NCBI RefSeq assembly: GCF_001514235.1
Contig: NZ_KQ948939.1
Coordinates: 115,825 to 179,824, forward strand
Direction: 5' to 3'
Length of the DNA: 64,000 bases
From: Streptomyces caeruleatus
GTDB lineage: Bacteria > Actinomycetota > Actinomycetes > Streptomycetales > Streptomycetaceae
This document shows, in pieces, positions 15,672 through 23,772 of this stretch. The notes beneath the pieces were generated by a model. That model saw nothing but the letters and a program-made list of their open reading frames with translations. It was not told the origin of the DNA and searched no databases. Position 1 is the first letter of the stretch; each line of letters starts with the position of its first letter. The translations under genes were made by a program, and so were the position numbers.

Positions 15672-16409
15672 ATGAGCCCCGCCGATGGCGACCGTGACCC
15701 CCAGCGCATCCTGATCGTCGACGACGAGCCGGCGGTGCGTGAAGCACTCCAGCGCAGCCTCGCCTTCGAGGGATACGACACCGAGGTCGCGGTCGACGGC
15801 GCCGACGCCCTGGAGAAGGCGACGGCCTACCGTCCCGACCTGGTGGTCCTCGACATCCAGATGCCCCGCATGGACGGCCTGACGGCTGCCCGTCGTATCC
15901 GCGGCGCGGGCGACACGACCCCGATCCTCATGCTCACCGCCCGCGACACGGTCGGCGACCGCGTGACGGGCCTGGACGCGGGGGCGGACGACTACCTGGT
16001 CAAGCCCTTCGAACTGGACGAGCTCTTCGCCCGGGTCCGCGCGCTGCTGCGGCGCAGCTCGTACGCGGCGGCGGCCGGCGCGGGCGCGGTGGAGGACGAC
16101 GAGGCGCTGACCTTCGCCGACCTGCGCATGGACCTCGCGACACGGGAGGTCACGCGGGGCGGGCGGCCGGTGGAGCTGACCCGTACGGAGTTCACGCTGC
16201 TGGAGATGTTCATGGCGCATCCGCGCCAGGTGCTGACGCGTGAGCAGATCCTGAAGGCCGTCTGGGGCTTCGACTTCGAGCCGTCGTCCAACTCCCTCGA
16301 CGTGTACGTCATGTACCTGCGCCGCAAGACCGAGGCGGGCGGCGAGCCGCGGCTCGTGCACACGGTCCGGGGCGTGGGGTATGTGCTGCGGCAGGGCGGG
16401 GCGGAGTGA
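15672..16409 (+). CDS. OmpR-family response regulator
   Basis: The 245-residue protein has a receiver domain with the acidic pair Asp17/Asp18 and phospho-acceptor Asp61 (DLVVLDIQMPRMDG), Thr and Lys signature residues (MLTARD, VKPFELDEL), and an OmpR winged helix (VELTRTEFTLLEMFMAHPRQ, LDVYVMYLRRKTE, HTVRGVGYVLR). It overlaps the kinase gene by four bases (GTGA). Its likely target is the direct-repeat site before the protease gene two genes upstream, which is inference from spacing and position. Confidence 0.93.
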   Translation: MSPADGDRDPQRILIVDDEPAVREALQRSLAFEGYDTEVAVDGADALEKATAYRPDLVVLDIQMPRMDGLTAARRIRGAGDTTPILMLTARDTVGDRVTGLDAGADDYLVKPFELDELFARVRALLRRSSYAAAAGAGAVEDDEALTFADLRMDLATREVTRGGRPVELTRTEFTLLEMFMAHPRQVLTREQILKAVWGFDFEPSSNSLDVYVMYLRRKTEAGGEPRLVHTVRGVGYVLRQGGAE

Positions 16410-17851
16410 ACAGAGTTCTGCGCCGGTTCCGCTCCCTGCCCATCCGGTCACGGCTGGCGCTGCTGGTGGCGGCGGCGGTGGCGTTCGCGGTGGCGGCGGT
16501 TTCGGTGACGTGTTGGTTCATCGTGCAGGGCAAGCTGTACGAGCAGGTGGACGAGGACCTGAAGAGGGTCGCGGCCATCAAAGGGCCGCAGCAGATCGCG
16601 CAGATCGGGGACGCGTACACCGAGTGCACCCAGACTCCGCAGCAGACACTCAACAACTTCCGTACCACCTACTCACAGGTGGTCAAGGCTGACGGAACCC
16701 CCTGCCTCCTCCCGAACTCGCTGGGTGTCGTCAACGTCACGCAGTCCGACCAGGACGCGATCAAGAGGGGTGGCGACGGCTTCTTCCGCAACGGCACCAA
16801 TGAGGACGGCGACGACCTACGTGTCCTGACGTTCCCCATCACCCTCAGGGACTCGGTCACCGGGGCCGAGTCGGACGCCGCCCTCGTGGTGGGCGTATCC
16901 CTGAAGGGCACCCAGGCCACCCTCAACGACCTCGCCCTGATCCTCCTCCTCGTCTCCGGCATCGGAGTCGTCGGCGCCGGAGCAGCCGGCCTCGCAGTAG
17001 CCCGCGCCGGGCTCCGCCCCGTCGACAAGCTGACCGAGGCCGTCGAACACGTAGCCCGTACCGAGGACCTGAGCGTCCGGATCCCGGTGGAGGACGAGAG
17101 CGAGGACGAGGTAGCCCGTCTCTCCCGCTCCTTCAACTCCATGACCTCCGCCCTGACCATCTCCCGCGAACTCCAGCAGCAACTCATCGCCGACGCCGGC
17201 CACGAGCTCCGCACCCCGCTCACCTCCCTGCGCACGAACATCGAACTCCTCACCCGCAGCGAGGAGACGGGCCGCCCCATCCCCGAGGCCGACCGCAAGG
17301 CGCTCCTCGCCTCCGTCAAGGCCCAGGTGACCGAACTGGCTTCCCTGATCGGCGACTTGCAGGAGCTGTCCCGCTCGGAGGGCCAGCGCGGTGAACGCGT
17401 CCAGGTGGTCTCCCTGGAGGACACGGTGGAGTCGGCGTTGCGCCGAGCCCGCCTCCGGGGCCCGGAACTGACGATCACGGCCGACCTCCAGCCCTGGTAC
17501 GTCCGCGCGGAACCGGCGGCACTGGAGCGGGCGGTCGTCAACGTCCTCGACAACGCGGTGAAGTTCAGCCCCGAGGGCAGCACGATCGAGGTCGCCCTGC
17601 ACGACGGCACCCTCACCGTCCGCGACCACGGCCCCGGCATCCCCGCCGACGAACTCCCCCACGTCTTCGACCGCTTCTGGCGCTCACCGAGTGCGCGGGC
17701 CCTGCCGGGCTCGGGACTGGGGCTTTCCATCGTGGCGCGTACGGTCGAGCAGGCGGGCGGTCAGGTGACGCTGGCGCGGGCGGAAGGTGGGGGGACGGTG
17801 GCTACGGTGCGGTTGCCGGGGGCGGCTACTCCTCCGCCGGAGGCGGTGTAA
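16406..17851 (+). CDS. Membrane sensor histidine kinase
   Basis: The 481-residue protein starts with GTG at 16406. It has a helix at about 16-41, an extracellular sensor of about 130 residues, a second helix at about 174-200, a HAMP linker, the dimerisation/phospho-acceptor motif with His266 (DAGHELRTPLTSLRTN), an N box (NVLDNAVKF), and G boxes (DHGPGIPADELPHVFDRF, GSGLGLSIV). The sensor domain contains exactly two cysteines, Cys74 and Cys100, which could form a disulfide and report extracellular redox or folding state. Its gene overlaps the regulator upstream and its end overlaps the convergent DUF397 gene by 26 bases. Confidence 0.93.
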   Translation: MNRVLRRFRSLPIRSRLALLVAAAVAFAVAAVSVTCWFIVQGKLYEQVDEDLKRVAAIKGPQQIAQIGDAYTECTQTPQQTLNNFRTTYSQVVKADGTPCLLPNSLGVVNVTQSDQDAIKRGGDGFFRNGTNEDGDDLRVLTFPITLRDSVTGAESDAALVVGVSLKGTQATLNDLALILLLVSGIGVVGAGAAGLAVARAGLRPVDKLTEAVEHVARTEDLSVRIPVEDESEDEVARLSRSFNSMTSALTISRELQQQLIADAGHELRTPLTSLRTNIELLTRSEETGRPIPEADRKALLASVKAQVTELASLIGDLQELSRSEGQRGERVQVVSLEDTVESALRRARLRGPELTITADLQPWYVRAEPAALERAVVNVLDNAVKFSPEGSTIEVALHDGTLTVRDHGPGIPADELPHVFDRFWRSPSARALPGSGLGLSIVARTVEQAGGQVTLARAEGGGTVATVRLPGAATPPPEAV

Positions 17852-18053
17852 AGGGCTCAGCTCCGAGTTTGACGCCCCCGACGAACATCCCCCAGGCCGA
17901 GGCCCCGAAGATCAGGGGGCGGGTCGTCGGGGTTTTGCTGTCACGGACGGGGACGAGGCCGGGGTGGCCGTCGGCGACCTCGACGCAGTCGTTGGCTGCC
18001 CCGAAGCTGTAGGACGACTTGCGCCACACGGCGGTGCTGAGGTCGGGGGTCAC
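17826..18053 (-). CDS. DUF397 protein, second copy
   Basis: The 75-residue protein starts with GTG at 18053, after GAAGGAG, and overlaps the stop of the first DUF397 gene. Core motifs TAVWRKSSYS, CVEVADGHPGLVPVRDSK and ASAWGMFV are those of DUF397, small proteins found beside XRE/DUF5753 regulators throughout Streptomyces, including the whiJ-type modules. It shares these motifs with its upstream neighbour and is a tandem duplicate with a longer C-terminal tail (KLGAEPFTPPPAEE). The gene end overlaps the kinase gene on the other strand. Confidence 0.88.
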   Translation of the reverse strand: MTPDLSTAVWRKSSYSFGAANDCVEVADGHPGLVPVRDSKTPTTRPLIFGASAWGMFVGGVKLGAEPFTPPPAEE

Positions 18054-18253
18054 GCTGTCTCCTTCACGCCGTGCACGAAGGCGGACCAGGAGGACGCCGC
18101 GAAGAGCAGCACCTGGCCTGCGGGGACCTTGCTGTCGCGGACGGGGACTATGCCGGGGTGGCCGTCGGCGACCTCGACGCAGTTCGTCTGTCCCCCGTCG
18201 CTGTACGACGACTTGCGCCACAAGGCCGCGCTGAGGTCGGGGATCCGCTTCAT
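18050..18253 (-). CDS. DUF397 protein, first copy
   Basis: The 67-residue protein starts at the ATG at 18253, overlapping the stop of the XRE gene by four bases (ATGA). It has the DUF397 core (SAALWRKSSYSDGGQTNCVE, then VADGHPGIVPVRDSK and FAASSWSAFV). In characterised modules such small proteins are thought to work with or oppose the XRE partner; a toxin-like role has been suggested for the arrangement. Tight coupling of all three genes supports a single module. Confidence 0.88.
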   Translation of the reverse strand: MKRIPDLSAALWRKSSYSDGGQTNCVEVADGHPGIVPVRDSKVPAGQVLLFAASSWSAFVHGVKETA

Positions 18254-19083
18254 GCTCTGCACTCCTCCAGAAGGCGCTTGATGAACGCCGTCGACTCCAC
18301 CGGAGTCAGCGCCGCATCCCTGACCAGATCGTAGGACAAACGGAAGGACAGAACCTTGTCCGGATGGTCGACCACCTCGCCGAAGCCGTTGCCTTCCACG
18401 TAGGCAACAGGGTCGCCGGTCCGCTGCCAGAACAGCGAGAGATGGCTGTCCATGAGGTCGTGCCCACCGGCAGTGAAAGGCAGTACCTGAAGCACGACGT
18501 TCGGCAGTTCCGCCGCCTCCAGCAGATGGGACAACTGATCCGCCCACACCTTCGCGTTGGGAACCGGCCGCCGCAGCGCTCCCTCGTCCAGGATCACGCG
18601 GACATTCGGCGCGGGATCGCGGTACAGCAACTCCTGCCGCCCCATGCGCAACGCCACCTGCTCTTCGACTTCTTCACCGTTGCCAGCCGTTGTCTGGGCT
18701 CCAGACAACCCTGACAACACCGCGCGCGCATAGTCCTCGGTCTGCAACAAACCCGGCACTCGCAGCTGGAACAGCCACATGACGCGAGCGGTCGCCTCCA
18801 GTTCCATGAACCCCTTGTACTTGTCCTTGATGACGTCCTTGCGCGCATCACGCCACAGGCGAACCAGCAGGTCACCGGTCCCGTAGTACGCGTCCAGGTC
18901 CTCCATGACCGCCACCTTGGACAGCCGTTGTCCCGACTCCAGACGGCTCAAATAACTCTTGTCGTAGCCGGTCTCGTCGGCCAGTTGCCCCAGCGACTTA
19001 CCCGCCTTCTCCCGAAGGTCCTTCAACGTTCGTCCCAGCCTGTCCCGCCCCGACTCCCGCTCCCCGTCAACAACTTCGCCCAC
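18250..19083 (-). CDS. XRE-family regulator with DUF5753 domain (WhiJ-like)
   Basis: The product has 277 residues from the GTG at 19083, preceded by GGGGAGGGG; the in-frame ATG at 19179 is farther out with poor coding sense. The N-terminal helix-turn-helix (LKDLREKAGKSLGQLADETG, YDKSYLSRLESGQRL) is followed by the DUF5753 domain (VPGLLQTEDYARAVL, RMGRQELLYR, VVLQVLPFTAGGH, FRLSYDLVRDAALTPVES). Proteins of this kind, such as WhiJ, act with DUF397 partners in control of development and antibiotic production. Here it heads a three-gene overlapping operon with two DUF397 genes. Confidence 0.9.
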   Translation of the reverse strand: MGEVVDGERESGRDRLGRTLKDLREKAGKSLGQLADETGYDKSYLSRLESGQRLSKVAVMEDLDAYYGTGDLLVRLWRDARKDVIKDKYKGFMELEATARVMWLFQLRVPGLLQTEDYARAVLSGLSGAQTTAGNGEEVEEQVALRMGRQELLYRDPAPNVRVILDEGALRRPVPNAKVWADQLSHLLEAAELPNVVLQVLPFTAGGHDLMDSHLSLFWQRTGDPVAYVEGNGFGEVVDHPDKVLSFRLSYDLVRDAALTPVESTAFIKRLLEECRA

Positions 19084-19273
19084 GTCACCCCTCCCCGTTG
19101 CCTGGCGCCCCAGACAACACCGAACCTCTTCCGCAGAGTACGCCGCACCTGTGACGATCAGGGCACGAACGGTAATCACCGCTCGTCAGACCCCAGCCAT
19201 GCCAAAACCCCCGCGGCCGATTCGCACTCGGCCCGGGGGCGTGGCCGACGCGTAGAACCCAAGGAGCACCGGC

Positions 19274-19540
19274 ATGCGCGAACGTACCGCCCGACTCGTG
19301 AAACCGCTACTGACCGCACTCGTACGTGTACTGGTTCCCAGTCAAGGTCGACACCGGGCAGCAGACGTGCCTCAAACCCCGGGCCCCACAAGGACGTTGA
19401 GCACGCCAGCCCACCACCCCGTCCAACCCTGCCGCTGTGAGCGCGAACGGATCCTGCAACGCCGTCGCATCCACTGGGCCGCCGCTTACGGCACCAACAC
19501 CGCCCCACACCACAGCACCGAAGCGGAGCTCCCCGTATGA
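19274..19540 (+). CDS. Hypothetical 88-aa basic protein
   Basis: The ATG at 19274 follows AAGGAG with about seven bases of spacing. The 88-residue product is rich in Arg, Pro and His, with no clear domain or signal. It is divergent from the XRE gene and its stop overlaps the next start by four bases (ATGA), so the two plus-strand genes form a pair. Genes divergent from XRE/DUF397 modules are often their targets, but that is inference. Confidence 0.6.
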   Translation: MRERTARLVKPLLTALVRVLVPSQGRHRAADVPQTPGPTRTLSTPAHHPVQPCRCERERILQRRRIHWAAAYGTNTAPHHSTEAELPV

Positions 19541-19818
19541 ACGCCCCCGACGAACTCCGCCTCCTCCCCTGGGCCACCCCCGACGGCAAACCCTGCTACC
19601 TCAGCGCCGACAACGACCACAGCAGGCTCTCCCGGCTCGCCGACGACATGGAGGTGGCCCAACTGGACTCGGGGGAACAGGTGCTGGCCGGCGCCAGGGC
19701 CGTCCTGGCCGACAGCAAGGCGGGTGAGCGCGCGGTGCGCTTCGCGCTGACCAGGGCGGTCGAGTCGCTCGGTGACGCACTCCGGGTCGCGACCAGCCGA
19801 GGCCGGCGTATCCCGTAA
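19537..19818 (+). CDS. Hypothetical 93-aa protein coupled to the gene upstream
   Basis: The protein has 93 residues. The first part (LRLLPWATPDGKPCYLSADN) is followed by an amphipathic helical region (RLADDMEVAQLDSGEQVLAGARAVLADS). It overlaps the upstream stop codon and seems translated by coupling. Small proteins beginning with an LLPW..PDGKPCYL motif are common in Streptomyces near XRE modules, from memory; function unknown. Confidence 0.68.
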   Translation: MNAPDELRLLPWATPDGKPCYLSADNDHSRLSRLADDMEVAQLDSGEQVLAGARAVLADSKAGERAVRFALTRAVESLGDALRVATSRGRRIP

Positions 19819-19860
19819 CCTGCGGCAGATCAGGAGGCTCCCGGAGGGTGGGGTGGACAG

Positions 19861-20424
19861 GTGACCGGCGTGAATCCGGGGTCGGCCCGGCTGATCGCGA
19901 CCGTGGACGCGCTGCGGTTGGCGCTGGCGGAGAGTACGGATCTGCTGAACTTCACGCTGGGCGGGACGATCGACGAGGGGACCGCGGCCGCCGCCGAGGC
20001 GGAGGGCGTGCCACGGGAGTTCCTGGACTTCTGCCGGGTGCTGGACGGGGCGAGCTGTGGGCCGTCCGTGCAGCTCTTCGGGCTGGAGGAGGCCGAGCAG
20101 CACCAGTTCTACTGCGGGCCGGTGGTGGACTCCCCGCTGGAACTGTCCCCGGAGAAGCTGTTCTGCGTGGGGCTGATCCACGACACCCCGGTCTTCCTCG
20201 ACCGGGCGGGGAACGACGGGCTCCTCGGCATCCCGGCCGAGCACTGGGAGTGGGTCGACGCGGAACGCTTCGAGCGGCTCGCGCCGGGGCTGGAAGCGTT
20301 CTTCCTGGACCGCGTGGCGACGGCGGAGTACGCGCGAATCGCCCTCGTCGACGACGAGTTGGTGGAGTACGACGACTGGCTGAAGCTGCTGCGCCGGGCC
20401 GGCCTCGCCGGAAATCTCGGTTGA
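19861..20424 (+). CDS. Hypothetical protein, possibly SUKH/SMI1-KNR4-like
   Basis: The 187-residue soluble protein begins with GTG at 19861. The pattern VPREFLDFCRVLDGASCGPS, hydrophobic strands, and a helical end (ERFERLAPGLEAFFLDRVAT) resembles SUKH-fold proteins, many of which are immunity proteins against contact toxins. No toxin gene is adjacent. The resemblance is weak and based on motif spacing, so the name is tentative. Confidence 0.6.
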   Translation: MTGVNPGSARLIATVDALRLALAESTDLLNFTLGGTIDEGTAAAAEAEGVPREFLDFCRVLDGASCGPSVQLFGLEEAEQHQFYCGPVVDSPLELSPEKLFCVGLIHDTPVFLDRAGNDGLLGIPAEHWEWVDAERFERLAPGLEAFFLDRVATAEYARIALVDDELVEYDDWLKLLRRAGLAGNLG

Positions 20425-20454
20425 TCCGGACCTCGGCGTACGAATACTGGCTGA

Positions 20455-21357
20455 ATGACGATGCACGAGGACCAGGTGGACGTGACCACCGACATCGTCG
20501 CGACCCTGGTCCGGGAACAGTTCCCGCAGTGGAGCCACGAGCCGGTCCAACTCCTGCCGTCGACCGGGACGGTCAACGCCATCTTCCGCATCGGGAACGA
20601 CCTCTCGGCGCGTTTCCCACTGCGTCTGGCCGATGCCGACGAAACGCTGGCGGTGCTGGAACAGGAAGCCCGGGCCAGCGCGGAGCTGGCGCAGGTGTCC
20701 CGGTTCCCCGCCCCGGAACCCGTCGCCCTGGGGAGGCCCGGAGCGGGCTACCCCATGCCGTGGTCGGTCCAGACATGGCTGCCGGGAACGGTCGCCTCTG
20801 ATGCCGATGCCGACCCGAGTGGGTCGGACGCGTTCGCCGAGGACCTCGCGGCCTTCATCGCAGCCCTGCGGGAGACCGGGACGCGGGGGCGGCTCTTCGA
20901 CGGCCAGGGCCGTGGCGGCGTCCTCACGCACCACGACGACTGGATGGCGAAGTGCTTCGAGGAGAGTGAGGGGCTGCTCGACGTGCCCCGGCTGCGCGAG
21001 GTGTGGAGCCGGCTTCGGGAGCTGCCGCGCGCGGGTGCCGACGTGATGAGCCATCGTGACCTGATCCCCGGCAACGTACTGGTCGCGGGAGACCGGCTCG
21101 GCGGCGTACTCGACACCGGCGGCTTCGGCCCGGCCGACCCCGCGCTGGATCTGGTCAGTGCCTGGCACCTGTTGCAGCCGGGCCCGCGGGAAGTGCTCCG
21201 GCGGGCACTGGGCTGTGCCGACCTGGAGTGGGAGCGCGGCAAGGCCTGGGCGTTCGAACAGGCGACGGGTCTTGTCTGGTACTACGTCGAGAGCAATCCG
21301 GCGATGAGCGAGATGGGCCGCCGGACACTCGACCGCATTCTGGAGTCGGAGGAGTGA
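20455..21357 (+). CDS. Aminoglycoside phosphotransferase (APH) family kinase
   Basis: The 300-residue protein has the APH fold: an N-lobe (LLPSTGTVNAIFRIGNDLSARFP), a hinge, the catalytic-loop motif SHRDLIPGN (HxDxxxxN) and a metal-binding loop LDTGGFGPADPALDL that replaces the usual DWxxxxxGDPxxDL. The catalytic Asp and Asn and the final Asp-Leu are kept. Substrates of such orphan APH proteins range from aminoglycosides to metabolites; nothing in the context points to one. The ATG at 20455 (or 20461) follows the previous gene by 30 bases. Confidence 0.85.
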   Translation: MTMHEDQVDVTTDIVATLVREQFPQWSHEPVQLLPSTGTVNAIFRIGNDLSARFPLRLADADETLAVLEQEARASAELAQVSRFPAPEPVALGRPGAGYPMPWSVQTWLPGTVASDADADPSGSDAFAEDLAAFIAALRETGTRGRLFDGQGRGGVLTHHDDWMAKCFEESEGLLDVPRLREVWSRLRELPRAGADVMSHRDLIPGNVLVAGDRLGGVLDTGGFGPADPALDLVSAWHLLQPGPREVLRRALGCADLEWERGKAWAFEQATGLVWYYVESNPAMSEMGRRTLDRILESEE

Positions 21358-21396
21358 CACGGCCCCGGGATTCGAAGGAGTGACGCGGGCCCGGCA

Positions 21397-21480
21397 GTAG
21401 GCCGCTAGGGCTACACGCCCCAGCCGTAGGCCGCTAGGGCTACAGGCCCCAGCCGTAGGCCGCTAGGGCTACAGGCTCCG
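21397..21480. repeat. 29-bp tandem repeat, about 2.9 units, intergenic
   Basis: Units beginning gtaggccgctagggctacag start at 21397, 21426 and 21455, the last one truncated. Each contains a self-complementary core (gtaggccgctagggctac). The repeat lies between the kinase gene and the pectinase gene and may serve as a terminator for the former. Confidence 0.88.
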
Positions 21481-21593
21481 CCCCCGGCCTCCACCTCAGC
21501 CCCCACCCCCCACCCCCCACCCCGGCAACCTTTCCGCGCCTCGCGGCGACCGCTCCTCGGAGCAACCATCCCCCGCACGGAACGGATCGCCTC

Positions 21594-23666
21594 ATGAGTG
21601 AGCAGCACAGCAGGGCCCGTCATCGCAGAGGGCGCAAGGCCCTGGCGGCCGGGGTGCCGTTGGCCCTGACCGCCTCCGGCGTCCTCGCCTACGGCACGGA
21701 CCTCGGGCTCTTCGGGGCGGACGCCCAGCAGCGGGCGGCCGCTGCGACCGCCGCCGCCCCCGCCTGGGCCACCGCCACCGCCGACGGCTTCGCCTCCGTC
21801 AACTCCCTCGGCCAGAACGGCACTTACGGCGGGCGGGACGGGCAGATCGTCACCGTTAAGACGCAGGCCGACCTGGAGAAGTACGCGACGGCCGCCGAGC
21901 CGTACGTCATCGTCGTCGCCGGGACCATCAACATGAACCCGGTCGGGAAAGAGATCAAGGTCCAGCCGGACAAGACCATCGTCGGGGCCGGGACGTCCGG
22001 GCACATCGTCGGCGGCGGGTTCTTCCTCGGCCAAGGAGTGCACAACGTCATCATCCGGAACCTGACCATTCGGGACGCCTACCAGGGCATCTGGAACGAC
22101 AAGGACCACGACTTCGACGCCGTCCAGATGGACGGGGCGCACCATGTGTGGATCGACCACAACGAACTGCGGCACATGGCCGACGGGCTCATCGACGTCC
22201 GCAAGGACAGCACGAACGTCACCGTGTCCTGGAACAAGCTGAGCCAGAACAACAAGACCTTCGGCATCGGCTGGACCGAGAACGTCAAGACCGACATCAC
22301 GGTCCACCACAACTGGATCCGCGAGACCGAGCAGCGCAACCCGTCCACCGACAACGCCGCCCACGCGCACCTCTACAACAACTTCCTGGAGGACGTGGCG
22401 GGGACGGACATCAAGTCCTCGTACGGCAACTACTCGCGGGGCAAGACCAAGATGGTCCTGGAGAACTCCTACTTCCAGGGCATGAACAACCCCGTCACCA
22501 AGGACAGCACGGCCACCCTGGTACAGAAGGGCAACACGTTCGTCGGCACCAGCGGGCGCAACGAGAGCGGCGGTACGGCCTTCGACCCGAAGAGTTTCTA
22601 CGGCTACACGCTCGACAGGACCGCCGATGTCCCTGCTCTTCTCAAGTCCGGTGCGGGGCCGCGTAGTTCGATCGGTACGACGAGTGCGGCTGCGGCGGGC
22701 ACCAAGGCGGCCACCACCCTCACCGTCGCCAAGGACGGCAGCGGGCAGTACTCGACCGTGCAGGCGGCCGTGAACGCCGTACCCGCGAACAACGCCTCCC
22801 GCGTCGTGATCGCCGTCAAGCCGGGCACGTACCGGGAGACCGTCAAGGTGCCGTCCAACAAGCCGCACGTCACCATCCAGGGCACCGGGGGCAGCCGTAA
22901 GGAAACGGTGATCGTCTACAACAACGCGTCGGGGACACCCAAGCCGGGCGGCGGCACCTACGGCACCGGCGGCAGCGCCACCGTCGCCGTCGAGGCCGAC
23001 GACTTCCAGGCGCGGAACCTGACCATCTCCAACGACTTCGACGAGAAGGCGAACCAGAACCTGAGCGGCCACCAGGCCGTGGCCCTGCGCACCGCCGCCG
23101 ACAAGGTGTTCCTGGACGGGATCATCACCGAGGGCGACCAGGACACCCTGCTGCTGGACACGGCCGCGAAGGACAGGCTCGGCCGGGTGTACATGAAGAA
23201 CTCCTACGTCACCGGCAACGTCGACTTCATCTTCGGCCGGGCGTCGGCCGTGATCGACCGCTCGGTCATCACCCTGAAGAAGCGCTGGGACGGCACGTCG
23301 GCCGGCTATGTCACCGCCCCCAGCACGGCCGCGAACCGCAAGGGCATCCTGATCGCCAACTCGGCCGTGAACGGCGACGTCTCCGCGTCCAGCTTCTACC
23401 TGGGCCGCCCCTGGCACGCGGGCGGTGACGCGACCCTCGACCCCCAGACGACGGTCCGCAACACCACCCTCGGCGCGGCGGTCAAGTCCACGCCCTGGAC
23501 GGACATGAGCGGCTTCTCCTGGAAGGACGACCGGTTCGCGGAGTACAAGAACACGGGTGCGGGAGCCGGGGGCGCGAGCGGGGACCGGCCGCATCTGACC
23601 GACGCTCAGGCCGCCGGGCAGGAGGTCGCGGACTGGCTGGGCGACTGGACGCCGACGGCTTCCTGA
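21594..23666 (+). CDS. Secreted bifunctional pectate lyase (PL1)-pectin methylesterase (CE8)
   Basis: The 690-residue protein starts with a twin-Arg-rich signal (RHRRGRKALAAGVPLALTAS). Residues about 58-350 are a PL1 pectate lyase: Ca-site and helix motifs DAVQMDGAHHVWIDHNEL, ADGLIDV and HHNWI, then the Arg of RETEQRNPS and FQGMNNP. Residues about 371-690 are a CE8 pectin methylesterase: GTYRE, QAVALR, catalytic Asp residues in GDQDTLL and GNVDFIFG, and LGRPW. The esterase removes methyl groups and exposes the polygalacturonate that the lyase cleaves, so the fusion couples two successive steps of plant pectin breakdown outside the cell. Confidence 0.94.
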   Translation: MSEQHSRARHRRGRKALAAGVPLALTASGVLAYGTDLGLFGADAQQRAAAATAAAPAWATATADGFASVNSLGQNGTYGGRDGQIVTVKTQADLEKYATAAEPYVIVVAGTINMNPVGKEIKVQPDKTIVGAGTSGHIVGGGFFLGQGVHNVIIRNLTIRDAYQGIWNDKDHDFDAVQMDGAHHVWIDHNELRHMADGLIDVRKDSTNVTVSWNKLSQNNKTFGIGWTENVKTDITVHHNWIRETEQRNPSTDNAAHAHLYNNFLEDVAGTDIKSSYGNYSRGKTKMVLENSYFQGMNNPVTKDSTATLVQKGNTFVGTSGRNESGGTAFDPKSFYGYTLDRTADVPALLKSGAGPRSSIGTTSAAAAGTKAATTLTVAKDGSGQYSTVQAAVNAVPANNASRVVIAVKPGTYRETVKVPSNKPHVTIQGTGGSRKETVIVYNNASGTPKPGGGTYGTGGSATVAVEADDFQARNLTISNDFDEKANQNLSGHQAVALRTAADKVFLDGIITEGDQDTLLLDTAAKDRLGRVYMKNSYVTGNVDFIFGRASAVIDRSVITLKKRWDGTSAGYVTAPSTAANRKGILIANSAVNGDVSASSFYLGRPWHAGGDATLDPQTTVRNTTLGAAVKSTPWTDMSGFSWKDDRFAEYKNTGAGAGGASGDRPHLTDAQAAGQEVADWLGDWTPTAS

Positions 23667-23686
23667 CCTTCGCTCACCTGTGTGCA

Positions 23687-23722
23687 CCCCGTCCCGCCCG
23701 CCGCAGGACGGACGGGACGGGG
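23687..23722. terminator. Bidirectional terminator hairpin between convergent genes
   Basis: Arms ccccgtcccg (23687-23696) and cgggacgggg (23713-23722) pair perfectly over ten bases. The hairpin sits 20 bases after the pectinase stop and about 50 bases after the stop of the minus-strand lipoprotein gene. Confidence 0.8.
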
Positions 23723-23772
23723 TACGCACGGTGCGGAGTACGCATGGTGCGGGGCGAGCCGGCGCCGTTCCG

